Numbered from the stretch's first letter, positions 1-9,993 are shown. The stretch: DNA of 64,000 nt from Proteus mirabilis ATCC 29906 (GCF_000160755.1 NZ_GG668578.1:533717-597716); one strand, 5' to 3'. A program made the numbers and translations. Notes: generated by a model not told the origin, from the sequence alone.

Positions 1-1
1 C

Positions 2-877
2 CCTCCTGCCGTTATCGGTATTGTTATTGTGGGAATGGGTACTTCATTGCCGGAGCTTTTTGTTGCAACCGACGCGGCCATCCACAATTTACCCGAGATA
101 GCGATAGGTACAGCAATAGGATCTTCATTAACGAATCTGCTACTGATTGCTGGGATTGGAGCGATGATTTATCCCATGAATATCCAATCTGCGGTACTAA
201 AAAAAGAACTTCCTTTGATGATTATAGTCATCTTATTAGCAGGACTGGTGGTTTCTAATAGTCATCTAGGGTTGAGAGAAGGCTGTTTACTTTTTTTCAT
301 CGGCTTCGCCTCTCTTTTTCTAATGATAAAAATGCTCCATAAAACCTTAACACAAGTGCGCCATGTGTTACCGCTAGAGACACTTTCACGTTTTGAATTA
401 CAAACTAATCCACGTAATTCTGTTGCCCTATTTTGGGTGGTTATTGCATTACTGATAATCCCTGTTGCAACAAGAATGATCATTGATAATGTTTTTATCA
501 TCATGCAACAGTATCATCTCAGCGGTTTTTTAGTTGGACTAACCTTGCTATCTATTGGCACCAGTTTACCTGAATTAGCAACGACCGTTGTGGCAGCCTT
601 AAGACGTGAAAATGAACTGGCTCTAGGCAATATTATTGGCGCTAATATTTTTAATCTCACCTTTGTACTAGGCATGCCCGCATTACTCTCTCCTAGCACA
701 TTTAATATGCAAGCATTCTATTTTAGTTTTACTGTGCTGGTGGTCGCGGGCCTACTTTTCTCACTCTTTTCATTGGGGCGCAAACAGCGGCTAAACCGTG
801 GAAAGGGGATTTTCTTATTAGTTTGTTTTATTGTTTATATTACGGTGTTGTGCGTTGCACATTCTCTCTTAACCTAA
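2..877 (+). CDS. yrbG: YrbG-type sodium/calcium antiporter, C-terminal part (5' end outside window)
   Basis: Inner-membrane cation exchanger of the CaCA family, predicted to swap Na+ for Ca2+. The frame is open to the left edge of the window, so the true start lies upstream and the N-terminus is missing. Both signature alpha-repeats are visible: a GTSLPELFVA-type segment at the very start and a second GTSLPELATT segment around residue 180, each followed by a G-x-x-I-G-x-N/S hydrophobic stretch (GTAIGSSLTN and GNIIGANIFN). Several strongly hydrophobic membrane segments follow each repeat. It ends 18 bases before kdsD, the same order as the E. coli yrbG-kdsD-kdsC-lptCAB cluster, so co-transcription is likely. 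The family assignment is firm; the ion specificity is inferred from family. Confidence 0.93.
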   Translation, partial: PPAVIGIVIVGMGTSLPELFVATDAAIHNLPEIAIGTAIGSSLTNLLLIAGIGAMIYPMNIQSAVLKKELPLMIIVILLAGLVVSNSHLGLREGCLLFFIGFASLFLMIKMLHKTLTQVRHVLPLETLSRFELQTNPRNSVALFWVVIALLIIPVATRMIIDNVFIIMQQYHLSGFLVGLTLLSIGTSLPELATTVVAALRRENELALGNIIGANIFNLTFVLGMPALLSPSTFNMQAFYFSFTVLVVAGLLFSLFSLGRKQRLNRGKGIFLLVCFIVYITVLCVAHSLLT

Positions 878-895
878 AATAAATGGTACAAAAAA

Positions 896-1870
896 ATGAC
901 CGGATTTGATTTTCAGCAAGCAGGTAAAAAGGTTCTTCAAATTGAACAAGAAGGATTAGCTGAGTTAGCACAATATATCAATGACGATTTTTCTCTTGCC
1001 TGTGAAAAAATCTTTCACTGTCAGGGAAGAGTGATTGTTATGGGCATGGGAAAATCAGGTCATATTGGGCATAAAATTGCCGCCACCTTTGCCAGTACCG
1101 GCACCCCTTCTTTTTTTGTTCACCCCGGTGAAGCCAGTCATGGCGATTTAGGTATGGTGACAGAAAAAGACATTGTGCTGGCAATTTCAAATTCAGGTGA
1201 AGCCAGTGAAATTCTCGCCCTTATCCCTGTCCTCAAGCGTAAACAGATCCTTTTAATTTGTATGACACGCTCACCTCAAAGTACAATGGGGAAAGCTGCT
1301 GATATTCATCTTTGTATAAAAGTCCCTAAAGAAGCTTGTCCGTTAGGTTTAGCCCCTACCACCAGCACGACGGCAACACTGGTGATGGGAGATGCCTTAG
1401 CTATCGCTTTATTGCGCGCTCGAGGTTTTACGGCGGAAGACTTTGCACTATCGCATCCCGGTGGTGCATTGGGGCGCAAATTATTGCTTCATGTCAGTGA
1501 TTTAATGAATAAAGAGGATGATATTCCACGCGTCAGCAAAGAAGCGACATTACGCGAAGCACTGGTAGAGATCACCCGTAAAAAATTAGGTATGACCGTT
1601 ATCTGTGATGATAATATGTTGATTAACGGTATTTTTACTGATGGTGATTTGCGTCGTATCTTTGATTTAGGTATTGATCTTAATAATGCCAAAATATCAG
1701 ATGTAATGACGAAAGGCGGAATTCGCATTTCCCCAGATAGCTTAGCGGTAGAAGCGCTTAATTTAATGCAAGCAAAACATATCACTTCACTGTTAGTCAC
1801 TGAACCAGATAGTGATATTTTATTAGGTGTTTTACATATGCACGATTTATTGCAAGCTGGGGTTGTTTAA
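896..1870 (+). CDS. kdsD: Arabinose-5-phosphate isomerase KdsD
   Basis: Converts ribulose-5-phosphate to arabinose-5-phosphate, the first step toward Kdo in lipopolysaccharide core synthesis; cytoplasmic. The 324-residue product has an N-terminal SIS sugar-isomerase domain (about 35-175) with the GMGKSGHIG nucleotide-like loop and the SNSGEASE motif, then two CBS domains (about 205-324) opened by VSDLMNK and ISDVMTK. Length is close to the roughly 328 residues of the E. coli enzyme. It lies between yrbG and kdsC in the conserved kds/lpt cluster, with 27 bases to kdsC. No truncation is seen. The paralogue GutQ is excluded mainly by this context. Confidence 0.97.
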   Translation: MTGFDFQQAGKKVLQIEQEGLAELAQYINDDFSLACEKIFHCQGRVIVMGMGKSGHIGHKIAATFASTGTPSFFVHPGEASHGDLGMVTEKDIVLAISNSGEASEILALIPVLKRKQILLICMTRSPQSTMGKAADIHLCIKVPKEACPLGLAPTTSTTATLVMGDALAIALLRARGFTAEDFALSHPGGALGRKLLLHVSDLMNKEDDIPRVSKEATLREALVEITRKKLGMTVICDDNMLINGIFTDGDLRRIFDLGIDLNNAKISDVMTKGGIRISPDSLAVEALNLMQAKHITSLLVTEPDSDILLGVLHMHDLLQAGVV

Positions 1871-1897
1871 GCTTGTTATGCGTTCATAAGGATAAAG

Positions 1898-2455
1898 ATG
1901 AATACAATGATAGAGACCTGCTACGGTGCAGTAAGCAAGCAAATAATGCAAAAAGCAGAAAAAGTCCAATTGCTGATTTGCGATGTTGATGGTGTGATGT
2001 CTGACGGACTTATTTATATGGGCAATAACGGTGAAGAGTTGAAAGCGTTTAATGTCCGTGATGGCTATGGCATTCGTTGTTTACTTACATCGGGTATTGA
2101 GGTCGCTATCATTACGGGTCGTCAATCTAAGCTTTTAGAAGATAGAGCCAAAACACTTGGCATTACATATCTTTACCAAGGACAGCATAATAAGCTTTTG
2201 GCGTATCAACAACTGTTAGATACACTAAACCTTAAACCAGAACAGACAGCCTATATTGGCGATGATCTGATTGATTTACCGGTAATGGAAAAAGTAGGAC
2301 TGTCAGTTGCCGTTGCTGATGCCCATCCATTACTCACACCTCGTGCCGACTATGTTACCCATATTTTAGGTGGACGCGGTGCAGTACGAGAATTATGTGA
2401 TTTGATCCTATTAGCCCAAGGTCGACTTGAAGAAGCTAAAGGTTTATCGATTTAA
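1898..2455 (+). CDS. kdsC: 3-deoxy-D-manno-octulosonate 8-phosphate phosphatase KdsC
   Basis: Removes phosphate from Kdo-8-phosphate to give Kdo. It is a HAD-superfamily phosphatase of the short C0 type, acting as a cytoplasmic tetramer. The 185-residue protein shows HAD motif I as CDVDGVMSDG (nucleophile Asp near residue 29), motif II/III around TGRQS, and the acidic motif GDDLIDLPVM near residue 120. A ribosome-binding AAGGAT lies just upstream of the ATG. It follows kdsD and precedes lptC by 17 bases, as in other enterics, so one transcript probably serves Kdo synthesis and LPS export. Confidence 0.97.
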   Translation: MNTMIETCYGAVSKQIMQKAEKVQLLICDVDGVMSDGLIYMGNNGEELKAFNVRDGYGIRCLLTSGIEVAIITGRQSKLLEDRAKTLGITYLYQGQHNKLLAYQQLLDTLNLKPEQTAYIGDDLIDLPVMEKVGLSVAVADAHPLLTPRADYVTHILGGRGAVRELCDLILLAQGRLEEAKGLSI

Positions 2456-2472
2456 ACGTATAACGACACAGA

Positions 2473-3051
2473 ATGAATAAATTAAAATCCTGGTTTACCC
2501 TGATTTTAGCCATTATTGCTCTTGGGCTAATTGGCTGGAACTATACTAACAATACTGAGCTTGATGATGGAAAGATTGTTGAAGATGGTCAACCCACCTA
2601 CCAATCTAAATCATCAATATCCTTTGTTTATGAACCAACAGGTATACTGGGATATAAACTAGTTGCTGATGATGTCAAAAACTATGCTCAGCAAAAGTTT
2701 ACATGGTTTACTAATCCTGTCTTAACGACTTATTCGCCGACAGGAGATGCAACATGGACAGTGCGTGCAAATAAAGCCAAACTGACAAACAGTAAAATGC
2801 TCTATCTTTATGGCGACGTTCAAATTGATAGTTTAACTGATGACTCCCAACTTCAGCGGATCAGCACAGAAAATGCTATCGCAGATCTGGATACACAAGA
2901 TGTTTCCTCTGATGATGAAGTGACTATTATCGGCGTCGGACTGAAATCAGTCGGCTTAAAAATGCGAGGCAATCTGCGTGAAAAACGTGCAGAGCTGATT
3001 GAACAGGTGAACACCTATTATGAGATCCCTAATGAATCGAAAAATCCGTAA
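2473..3051 (+). CDS. lptC: LPS export protein LptC
   Basis: Bitopic inner-membrane component of the LptBFGC-A-DE bridge that passes lipopolysaccharide from the inner to the outer membrane. The 192-residue product has a single N-terminal hydrophobic anchor (about residues 7-24) followed by a periplasmic beta-jellyroll domain; YEPTG near residue 56 and the long hydrophilic beta-rich remainder fit the family. Its 3' end overlaps the start of lptA by 32 bases, an overlap typical of this operon. Confidence 0.95.
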   Translation: MNKLKSWFTLILAIIALGLIGWNYTNNTELDDGKIVEDGQPTYQSKSSISFVYEPTGILGYKLVADDVKNYAQQKFTWFTNPVLTTYSPTGDATWTVRANKAKLTNSKMLYLYGDVQIDSLTDDSQLQRISTENAIADLDTQDVSSDDEVTIIGVGLKSVGLKMRGNLREKRAELIEQVNTYYEIPNESKNP

Positions 3052-3565
3052 TACACTAATTATCAGTACGTTATTCTCAATAAGTGTCCCAGTTATGGCA
3101 CTTAAAGATGATACACAACAACCTATTGTTGTTAATTCCGAGAAACAGTCACTTAATTTAGAAAAAAACATTACCACTTTCACACAAAATGTTGTGGTAA
3201 AACAAGGCTCTATTGATATAAGAGCTGATAAAGTAGTGGTTACACGTCCTGGTGGCGATTCTAAAAAAATCGTGATTGAAGCTTTTGGTAACCCTGTGAC
3301 ATTCTATCAGTTACAAGATGATGGTAAACCAATCAAAGGTCGTGGTGATAAAATGACCTATGAGATGGACAAAGAGCTGGTGACCTTAACAGGTAAGGCT
3401 TATCTTGAACAATTAGACAGTAATATCACCGGTGATAAAATCACTTATCTCGTACCGACACAACAAATGGAAGCATTTAGCGGTAAGGGAAAACAAGTCA
3501 CCACCGTTTTACTCCCTTCTCAGTTACAAGAGAAAGGTCCCGGTGTTAACAACAAAGGTAAGTAA
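3020..3565 (+). CDS. lptA: Periplasmic LPS-binding protein LptA
   Basis: Periplasmic beta-jellyroll protein that oligomerises to carry LPS between LptC and LptD. A cleavable signal peptide is evident: basic N-terminus, hydrophobic core and a likely cut after VMA near residue 27. The mature part contains the IDIRADKVVVT-type OstA segments. Starting at 3020 gives a 27-residue signal peptide, the same length as in E. coli; an alternative ATG at 3032 would shorten it by four residues. The gene overlaps lptC and sits six bases before lptB, consistent with translational coupling. Confidence 0.95.
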   Translation: MRSLMNRKIRNTLIISTLFSISVPVMALKDDTQQPIVVNSEKQSLNLEKNITTFTQNVVVKQGSIDIRADKVVVTRPGGDSKKIVIEAFGNPVTFYQLQDDGKPIKGRGDKMTYEMDKELVTLTGKAYLEQLDSNITGDKITYLVPTQQMEAFSGKGKQVTTVLLPSQLQEKGPGVNNKGK

Positions 3566-3571
3566 CACTTT

Positions 3572-4297
3572 ATGGCGCTGTTAAAAGCTGAAAATTTAGC
3601 AAAAGCATACAAAGGGCGCACCGTTGTCGGTGATGTGAGCCTCAATGTTAACTCCGGTGAGATTGTTGGCTTACTTGGCCCTAACGGTGCGGGGAAAACC
3701 ACCACCTTTTATATGGTGGTAGGTATTGTCGCCCGTGATGCGGGTAGCATTACTATCGACGATGAAGATATTACCTTACTCCCGTTACATGAGCGTGCGC
3801 GTAAGGGTATTGGTTATTTGCCACAAGAAGCCTCTATTTTTAGACGCTTAAGCGTTTATGACAATATCATGGGAATTTTAGAAATACGCCATGATTTAAC
3901 GGCCGAACAACGAAAAGATCGTGCAGAAGAGCTACTTGAAGAGTTTAATGTCAGTCACTTACGTAATAGTTTAGGGCAATCTTTATCAGGGGGTGAACGC
4001 CGTCGTGTAGAGATAGCACGGGCGCTAGCGGCAAATCCTAAATTTATTTTATTGGATGAGCCTTTTGCCGGTGTTGACCCTATTTCCGTTTTAGATATTA
4101 AGAAAATTATCCAACATCTACGCGATTATGGCTTGGGCGTATTAATTACCGACCATAATGTACGCGAAACCTTAGATGTGTGTGAACGTGCTTATATCGT
4201 CAGTCAAGGACACCTTATTGCCCATGGTTCACCAGAAGAAATTTTGGCAAATGAGCAAGTTAAACGTGTTTACTTAGGTGAAGGCTTCCGCCTGTGA
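3572..4297 (+). CDS. lptB: LPS export ABC transporter ATPase LptB
   Basis: Cytoplasmic ATPase that powers LPS extraction together with LptF and LptG. The 241-residue ABC protein shows Walker [11 protein letters not shown] (about 37-46), Q-loop near [10 protein letters not shown], signature [10 protein letters not shown] (about 139-148), Walker [11 protein letters not shown] and the switch histidine in ITDHNVRE. Length equals the E. coli protein. Upstream are lptC and lptA; downstream, after 59 bases, is rpoN, as in E. coli. Confidence 0.98.
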   Translation: MALLKAENLAKAYKGRTVVGDVSLNVNSGEIVGLLGPNGAGKTTTFYMVVGIVARDAGSITIDDEDITLLPLHERARKGIGYLPQEASIFRRLSVYDNIMGILEIRHDLTAEQRKDRAEELLEEFNVSHLRNSLGQSLSGGERRRVEIARALAANPKFILLDEPFAGVDPISVLDIKKIIQHLRDYGLGVLITDHNVRETLDVCERAYIVSQGHLIAHGSPEEILANEQVKRVYLGEGFRL

Positions 4298-4356
4298 TCT
4301 GAGTGACACTTTTATTTCGTCACGGATGACAACATAAGAGGATCCATCGCATCACT

Positions 4357-5832
4357 ATGAAACAAAGTCTGCAACTTCGTCTTAGTCAGCAATTGGCCAT
4401 GACGCCACAGCTCCAACAGGCTATTCGTTTGTTGCAACTTTCTACGCTTGAATTACAACAAGAAATTCAACAAGCCCTTGAATCTAACCCATTGCTTGAA
4501 CAAGAAGACGATCAAGCGGATGTAACGCATTCTGATAGCTCATTAACACAAGAGAGTGATGATAGTACACCAGACAATGAGCGTGATAATGAGGTGTTAG
4601 ATACCCTAGATGCACTAGAGCAAAAGGAGATGCCTGACGATCTTCCTCTCGATACCCAATGGGAAGAAATTTACACCGCAGGCACCCCTTCAGGCACCAG
4701 TAATGATTATGCGGCTGATGAATTACCACTCTATCAAGGTGAAACCACGGCTTCACTGCAAGATTACCTTACTTGGCAAGCTGACCTAACACCTTTTACT
4801 GATACTGATCGTGCTATCGCGACAAGCATTATTGATGCTGTCGATGAAACAGGATATTTAACAGTTTCAACAGATGACATTCTTGCCGGAATGGGTGATG
4901 ATGAGTTAGAGCTTGATGAGATTGAAGCGGTATTAAAGCGTATTCAACGCTTTGATCCCGTAGGTGTCGCAGCCAGAGACTTAAAAGAGTGTCTGTTAAT
5001 TCAATTGTCGACATTTCCAACTAATACACCTTATTTGAAAGAGACTCAACTTGTTATTGAGCACTATTTAGCGTTATTAGGTAATCGTGATTTTCGCCAA
5101 TTAATGCGTCACACTAAGCTACGTGAAGAGACATTAAAAGTAGTAATTGAGACCATTCAATCTCTTGATCCAAAACCGGGTTTAAGTATTGATACAGAGG
5201 AATCACAGTATGTTATTCCTGATGTACTGGTAAAAAAATCAGGAGAACACTGGCAAGTTGAGTTAAATACGGATAGCATTCCCCGCCTACGCATAAATGA
5301 GACTTATGCAGCGCTTGGGCAATCAGCTCAAAACGAAAGCGATGGGAAATTTATTCGTGACAATTTACAAGAGGCTAAATGGCTGATAAAAAGCTTAGAA
5401 AGCCGTAATGAGACATTATTAAAAGTCGCTCATTGCATTGTTGACACACAGCAGGCGTTTTTCGAATTCGGTGAAGAGCATATGAAACCCCTTGTTTTGG
5501 CCGATATTGCAGAACAGGTTGAGATGCACGAGTCCACCATTTCTCGCGTTACAACGCAAAAATATTTGCATTGTCCTCGGGGAATTTTCGAATTGAAGTA
5601 TTTTTTCTCAAGCCACGTAAATACTGATAACGGAGGTGAAGCCTCTTCAACAGCAATTCGGGCTTTAGTGAAGAAACTAATCGCAGCAGAAAACCCAGCG
5701 AAACCACTAAGTGATAGTAAACTGGCAAATATGCTCGCCGAGCTTGGTATACAGGTTGCTCGACGAACTGTTGCGAAATATAGAGAGTCATTATCCATCC
5801 CGCCTTCAAATCAACGTAAAGAGTTGGTTTGA
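4357..5832 (+). CDS. rpoN: RNA polymerase sigma-54 factor RpoN
   Basis: Alternative sigma factor that recognises -24/-12 promoters and needs an AAA+ enhancer-binding activator. The 491-residue protein has the Gln/Leu-rich region I (about 3-50, with [20 protein letters not shown]), a variable acidic region II (about 50-115), the core-binding and helix-turn-helix region III, and the C-terminal RpoN box [10 protein letters not shown] close to residue 470. All expected parts are present. A purine-rich AAGAGGA site lies upstream. It is followed by hpf and the nitrogen-PTS genes, the standard rpoN operon layout. Confidence 0.98.
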   Translation: MKQSLQLRLSQQLAMTPQLQQAIRLLQLSTLELQQEIQQALESNPLLEQEDDQADVTHSDSSLTQESDDSTPDNERDNEVLDTLDALEQKEMPDDLPLDTQWEEIYTAGTPSGTSNDYAADELPLYQGETTASLQDYLTWQADLTPFTDTDRAIATSIIDAVDETGYLTVSTDDILAGMGDDELELDEIEAVLKRIQRFDPVGVAARDLKECLLIQLSTFPTNTPYLKETQLVIEHYLALLGNRDFRQLMRHTKLREETLKVVIETIQSLDPKPGLSIDTEESQYVIPDVLVKKSGEHWQVELNTDSIPRLRINETYAALGQSAQNESDGKFIRDNLQEAKWLIKSLESRNETLLKVAHCIVDTQQAFFEFGEEHMKPLVLADIAEQVEMHESTISRVTTQKYLHCPRGIFELKYFFSSHVNTDNGGEASSTAIRALVKKLIAAENPAKPLSDSKLANMLAELGIQVARRTVAKYRESLSIPPSNQRKELV

Positions 5833-5855
5833 GCATAATTGAGAAGGAAGACACT

Positions 5856-6143
5856 ATGGAACTTCAAATCACTGGTCATAATATTGAATTAACTGATGCT
5901 CTGCGTGATACCGTCAAAGCAAAAAGCGCTAAATTACCTCAGTTCTTTGACAAAATTAATAACGTCCAAGTTATCCTCAAAGTCGAAAAAGTGACTAAAA
6001 TTGCGGAAGCGACGATTCAAGTAAATGGCGGTGAATTACATGCCTCTGCGGAAGCAGAAGATATGTACGCAGCAATTGATGGATTAATGGATAAACTGGC
6101 TCGTCAATTAACCAAACACAAAGATAAACTGAGACAACATTAA
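5856..6143 (+). CDS. hpf: Ribosome hibernation promoting factor Hpf (short form)
   Basis: Binds the 30S subunit in the mRNA/tRNA channel and promotes 100S ribosome dimers in stationary phase. The 95-residue product is the short gamma-proteobacterial form: a single S30AE domain beginning MELQITGHNIELTDALR and ending in a basic KHKDKLRQH tail, without the long-form C-terminal dimerisation domain. The ATG at 5856 is preferred over the upstream in-frame start because the E. coli protein also begins at this residue and a GAAGGAAG ribosome-binding site precedes it. It lies 23 bases after rpoN. Confidence 0.96.
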   Translation: MELQITGHNIELTDALRDTVKAKSAKLPQFFDKINNVQVILKVEKVTKIAEATIQVNGGELHASAEAEDMYAAIDGLMDKLARQLTKHKDKLRQH

Positions 6144-6245
6144 TTCATTTCCCATTGTAAAATGGGAATACAATCGGCGATGTTAGAGTGTTATTGATGT
6201 CGCGTTTGTTCAATTAAAAACAGCGCCTAAATAATCCGCTAACAA

Positions 6246-6276
6246 AAACCAGATGTCACTCTGTGGCATCTGGTTT
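6246..6276 (+). promoter_or_regulatory. Strong hairpin in hpf-ptsN gap
   Basis: AAACCAGATG (6246-6255) pairs with CATCTGGTTT (6267-6276), and CAC/GTG inside the loop extends the stem. It lies 22 bases before the ptsN start. No uridine tract follows, so it looks more like an mRNA processing or stability element than a terminator. A smaller hairpin (TTCCCATT/AATGGGAA, 6149-6168) directly follows hpf. Confidence 0.55.
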
Positions 6277-6298
6277 GCTGGTCTAAGTGAATAAGACA

Positions 6299-6766
6299 AT
6301 GAACAACGATACAAAGATGAATATTAGCGACGTACTTACTCTGGCATGTACACATAACAATGTGCATTGCACAAGTAAAAAACGCGCGTTAGAAATTATC
6401 AGTGAGAATGCAGCTCAAGCACTGAATTTACCAGAGACACTGATTTTTGAGGCTTTATTAACGCGTGAAAAAGTCGGTACAACAGGGATTGGGGGTGGAT
6501 TGGCTATCCCTCATGGGCGTATTGAAAGTGATGAAACTGAAAAAGTTGTTGGTGTGTTTCTTCACCTAAGCGAGCCTATTGCCTTCGACGCTATTGATAA
6601 TCAACCTGTCGATTTGTTGTTTGCATTACTCGTTCCTGCAACACAATGTAAGGAACATTTACACACACTGTCTTTGATTGCAAAACAGTTGGCTGACAAA
6701 AATTTATGTCGCCGACTACGCTCCGCACAAAGTGATGAAGAGCTTTATCAGATTATCACAGAATAA
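6299..6766 (+). CDS. ptsN: Nitrogen PTS EIIA component PtsN
   Basis: Phosphoacceptor EIIA-Ntr of the regulatory PTS; its phosphorylation state controls potassium transport and other targets rather than sugar uptake. The protein is 155 residues from the ATG at 6299, chosen because it aligns with the E. coli N-terminus (NNDT); an upstream in-frame GTG at 6287 adds only four residues. The phosphorylation site is visible as AIPHGR with His at residue 72. The C-terminal CRRLR..SDEELYQII matches the family. It is separated from rapZ by 84 bases. Confidence 0.96.
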   Translation: MNNDTKMNISDVLTLACTHNNVHCTSKKRALEIISENAAQALNLPETLIFEALLTREKVGTTGIGGGLAIPHGRIESDETEKVVGVFLHLSEPIAFDAIDNQPVDLLFALLVPATQCKEHLHTLSLIAKQLADKNLCRRLRSAQSDEELYQIITE

Positions 6767-6850
6767 ACCTAATGGGTTTGGGTTTATCAGGACGCGAATA
6801 GCATACAGTGGAATGATATTCATCACTGGGAAATTAAGGGGAGCTACCTC

Positions 6851-7705
6851 ATGGTGCTGATGATAGTCAGCGGACGCTCTGGTTCAGGTAAGTCAGTCGC
6901 TTTGCGTGCGCTTGAGGACATGGGATTTTATTGTGTTGATAACTTACCTGTCGATCTGTTACCGGAGCTTGCGAAAACACTGGCTGAGCGTGATGCTGCC
7001 GCTGCCGCAGTCAGTATTGACGTACGTAATATGCCAGAATCACCGGAGATTTTCGAAAAGGCGCTGGAAAGTTTACCCGCGGAATATTCTCCACAACTGT
7101 TATTTTTAGATGCTGATAGAAATACGCTGATCCGCCGTTATAGTGATACTCGACGCCTACACCCTCTTTCAACGAAAAACCTCTCGCTAGAAATGGCGAT
7201 TGATACAGAGAGTGATCTGCTCGAACCTTTACGATCACGGGCTGATCTGATTATTGATACCTCAGAGATGTCAGTGCATGAATTAGCCGAAATGCTACGT
7301 ACTCGCTTACTCGGTAAACGTGAACGCGAATTGACCATGGTATTTGAGTCTTTCGGTTTTAAACATGGTATTCCTATCGATGCTGATTATGTCTTTGATG
7401 TACGATTTTTACCTAATCCCCACTGGGATCCCAAATTACGCCCAATGACGGGGTTAGATCGTCCAGTCGCAGCCTTCCTCGATCGCCATACCGAAGTGCA
7501 TAACTTTATTTATCAAACAAGAAGTTATCTAGAACTTTGGCTACCGATGTTAGAGACGAATAATCGTAGTTACCTAACTGTTGCTATTGGTTGTACTGGC
7601 GGCAAACATCGTTCTGTTTACGTGGCTGAACAACTGGCTGACTATTTCCGCTCTAGAGGGAAAAACGTACAATCACGCCATAGAACACTTGAAAAGCGCA
7701 AATGA
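6851..7705 (+). CDS. rapZ: RNase adapter protein RapZ
   Basis: Senses glucosamine-6-phosphate and guides RNase E to the small RNA GlmZ, thereby tuning GlmS synthesis. The 284-residue protein has an N-terminal P-loop [12 protein letters not shown] (about 8-19), a Walker-B-like LLFLDAD segment, and the conserved C-terminal domain with [11 protein letters not shown] (about 240-250). A GGGGAG ribosome-binding site lies upstream of the ATG. It overlaps npr by four bases, as in E. coli. Confidence 0.97.
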
Positions 7706-7974
7706 CCCAATATCGACGCGTAGCGATAAAAAACCGTTTAGGCATGCATGCAAGGCCTGCCATGAAATTGTTTGATTTGGTCAATACATTTCAATCAACG
7801 GTGACGTTACGTAACCATGAAGGCGTTGAGGCGCAAGCAGATAGTGTGATTGCGATGTTGATGTTAGATTCCGAACAAGGCAGTCACATCGATATAGAAG
7901 CCAGTGGCTGTGATGAAAAAGAAGCGATTGATGCGATTATTGCATTATTTGAATCAGGGTTTGATGAAGATTAA
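7702..7974 (+). CDS. npr: Nitrogen PTS phosphocarrier NPr
   Basis: HPr-like phosphocarrier that passes phosphate from EI-Ntr (PtsP) to PtsN. The 90-residue protein has the active site [10 protein letters not shown] with phosphorylatable His16 and the typical ending LFESGFDED. The start overlaps the rapZ stop, indicating translational coupling. It closes the rpoN-hpf-ptsN-rapZ-npr operon; a terminator hairpin follows. Confidence 0.97.
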
Positions 7975-8018
7975 TTCTAATCAAAAACAATAGATTAGCA
8001 TTTCTTAACAAAAATCCC

Positions 8019-8052
8019 AGAAAGAGACTGTGATCACTGCCTCTTTCTTTTT
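8019..8052 (+). terminator. Intrinsic terminator after npr
   Basis: AGAAAGAG (8019-8026) pairs with CTCTTTCT (8041-8048) and is followed by a T tract. It lies 45 bases after the npr stop and is well placed to end the rpoN operon. Confidence 0.7.
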
Positions 8053-8086
8053 GCTACAGAACCGCCTATTATCTTACATAGAGTTT

Positions 8087-8121
8087 AACAACACCCCCAC
8101 CTAATCCGTGGGGGTGTTGTT
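8087..8121 (+). terminator. Perfect 14-bp hairpin upstream of rnk
   Basis: AACAACACCCCCAC (8087-8100) is perfectly complementary to GTGGGGGTGTTGTT (8108-8121), with a seven-base loop, then TTG. It ends 27 bases before the rnk ATG. It may be a second terminator for npr or a leader hairpin for rnk; the short T run leaves both open. Confidence 0.6.
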
Positions 8122-8148
8122 TTGCATTGGAACAAATTGGAGTGTGGT

Positions 8149-8559
8149 ATGACAAAGCCAACAATTATCATCAATGAACTTGATGCAGAACGTTTAGATT
8201 CATTACTAGAGCAACCTGCCTTTGCAGACAGCCCAATTGCAGAAGCTTTAAATGAAGAGTTAGATCGTGCTGACATTGTTACACCAGCTGATATCCCTGC
8301 TAACATCGTCACCATGAACAGCAAAGTCCGTTTTATGGACTTAAAAAATAATGAAGAGCGTATTCGTACTTTAGTTTACCCTGCTTCATTAAAAGATAGT
8401 GCGACTGAATTATCAGTCATGGCGCCAATGGGGGCTGCACTATTAGGTTTAGCTATCAATGATGAGATCAGTTGGCAGCTTCCTAATGGCCTTGAAACTA
8501 AGGTCAAAGTATTAGAAATTCTCTACCAACCTGAAGCTGCTGGTGAATTACACCGTTAA
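8149..8559 (+). CDS. rnk: Nucleoside diphosphate kinase regulator Rnk
   Basis: RNA-polymerase-binding protein of the GreA/GreB family that lacks the catalytic coiled coil and can compete with Gre factors; named for its effect on Ndk levels. The 136-residue product begins [16 protein letters not shown] and carries the conserved [18 protein letters not shown] and [13 protein letters not shown] segments of the FKBP-like domain, ending [10 protein letters not shown]. The ATG at 8149, preceded by TTGGAGTG, is preferred to an upstream in-frame start inside the hairpin. It is transcribed alone, convergent with pmbA. Confidence 0.95.
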   Translation: MTKPTIIINELDAERLDSLLEQPAFADSPIAEALNEELDRADIVTPADIPANIVTMNSKVRFMDLKNNEERIRTLVYPASLKDSATELSVMAPMGAALLGLAINDEISWQLPNGLETKVKVLEILYQPEAAGELHR

Positions 8560-8625
8560 GCAATGCTGAAGGTTCGCGTGTTATTTTTTATCTTATTAAC
8601 GCAATAAAATACAAGTAAGCGCGAT

Positions 8626-8651
8626 ATCTCAGCCCACTTATGGGCTGAGAT
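8626..8651. terminator. Symmetrical hairpin between convergent rnk and pmbA
   Basis: ATCTCAGCCCA (8626-8636) and TGGGCTGAGAT (8641-8651) form a perfect 11-bp stem with a CTTA loop. No clear T tract follows on either strand. Its place between two converging genes suggests a shared 3'-end element. Confidence 0.5.
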
Positions 8652-8664
8652 TAAAGGTAAGGTG

Positions 8665-9993
8665 CTACTGACCTGCGATACTCATTTCTGGTAATAGTAG
8701 CGATCCACACTGAATATTACTGCGGGTTTCAATATCATCACCTATTGTGGCAATATTCGCCCACATCTCTTTCAAGTTACCGGCAATAGTCACTTCACTC
8801 ACTGGATACTGAATTTCACCATTTTCGACCCAGAAACCGCTCGCACCACGGGAATAATCCCCTGTCACCGTGCTAACCCCTTGTCCCATTAATTCAGTGA
8901 CCACAAGCCCTGTGCCCATCTCTTTTAACAATTCATCAAAGGAGAGGCCTTGCCCTGGGATACGCCAGTTATGAATGCCCCCCGCATGTCCATTGCTTTT
9001 TAACCCTAATTTTCTTGCGGAATAGCTAGTAAGGAGCCACTCTTGCAGTACCCCATCTTTAATAATATCTGCATCTGATGTGCGTACCCCTTCACTATCA
9101 AAAGGCGTTGATGCTAATCCTCCCACAATATGTGGACGCTCTTGAATATTTAACCATTGAGGGAAAATCTGTTTTCCTAAGCTATCTAACAAACAAGATG
9201 ACTCACGGTAGATCATGCTACCACTGATGGCTGCCACTAAATGACCGAAGATCCCCGTTGCTACTTCCGCTGAGAAAAGAACAGGCGCTTTCATGGTGGA
9301 TAATTTACGGGGAGCTAGACGAGATAAGGTACGGCGTGCACACTCTTGTCCTACCCATTCAGGAGATTGTAACGCCTCAAAACGGCGACTAATGGTATAG
9401 GCATAATCGCGCTCCATATCCTCACCCTCACGAGCGATAACGCAACTCGACATTGAATAACGAGATGAAGAGTAGCTTTTTAATAAACCAAGGCTGTTAC
9501 CAAAGACGCGAGTTCCACTATGACTATTAAAGCTTCCTCCTTCGGTATTGACGATACGGCTATCACTGTCTAATGCAGCTTGCTCCGCACGAGACGCCAG
9601 CTCAATCGCTTTATCTGCTGTTATGTCTGTTGGGTGGTAGAGATCAAGAAAAGGGGCATCGAAGGCTAACAGGGCTTTATCAGCAGGCCCTGCATAAGGA
9701 TCAACAGAAGTGTAGCGCGCAATATCTACAGCCGCTTGTACTGCACGTTTAATCGCATCAGGACTTAAATCTGTAGAAGATGCACTCCCTTTACGTTGTT
9801 GCTGATAGACGGTGATCCCTAATGCACCATCACTATTAAATTCAACATTTTCTACTTCACCATAGCGTGTACTAACGCTTATGCCTGTTGATTTATTAAT
9901 TGCAACTTCTGCACCGTCACACTGTTTTGCGGCGATCTCCAGTGCAAGAGAAACTGCCTCTTCCAGCTGTTTTACCTGATCTGTATTATTCAT
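8665..9993 (-). CDS. pmbA: Metalloprotease accessory subunit PmbA (TldE)
   Basis: Partner of TldD in the heterodimeric TldD/TldE protease, which trims unfolded peptides, matures microcin B17 and degrades CcdA. The sequence carries the conserved [20 protein letters not shown] start, [10 protein letters not shown] centre and the terminal [16 protein letters not shown], and lacks the HExxxH site found in TldD, as expected for this subunit. Start choice is uncertain: 9993 gives 442 residues beginning MNNTDQ, while in-frame ATGs at 10020 and 10023 give up to 452. It is transcribed away from darP and is separate from tldD, which lies 1.7 kb upstream on the same strand. Confidence 0.94.
   Translation of the reverse strand: MNNTDQVKQLEEAVSLALEIAAKQCDGAEVAINKSTGISVSTRYGEVENVEFNSDGALGITVYQQQRKGSASSTDLSPDAIKRAVQAAVDIARYTSVDPYAGPADKALLAFDAPFLDLYHPTDITADKAIELASRAEQAALDSDSRIVNTEGGSFNSHSGTRVFGNSLGLLKSYSSSRYSMSSCVIAREGEDMERDYAYTISRRFEALQSPEWVGQECARRTLSRLAPRKLSTMKAPVLFSAEVATGIFGHLVAAISGSMIYRESSCLLDSLGKQIFPQWLNIQERPHIVGGLASTPFDSEGVRTSDADIIKDGVLQEWLLTSYSARKLGLKSNGHAGGIHNWRIPGQGLSFDELLKEMGTGLVVTELMGQGVSTVTGDYSRGASGFWVENGEIQYPVSEVTIAGNLKEMWANIATIGDDIETRSNIQCGSLLLPEMSIAGQ

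Noticed and set aside
262..504. Minus-strand frame inside yrbG
   Set aside because: Shadow of a conserved gene; no ribosome site and no recognisable protein pattern.
5430..5854. Minus-strand frames inside rpoN
   Set aside because: They lie wholly antisense to a conserved sigma factor and look like compositional shadows.
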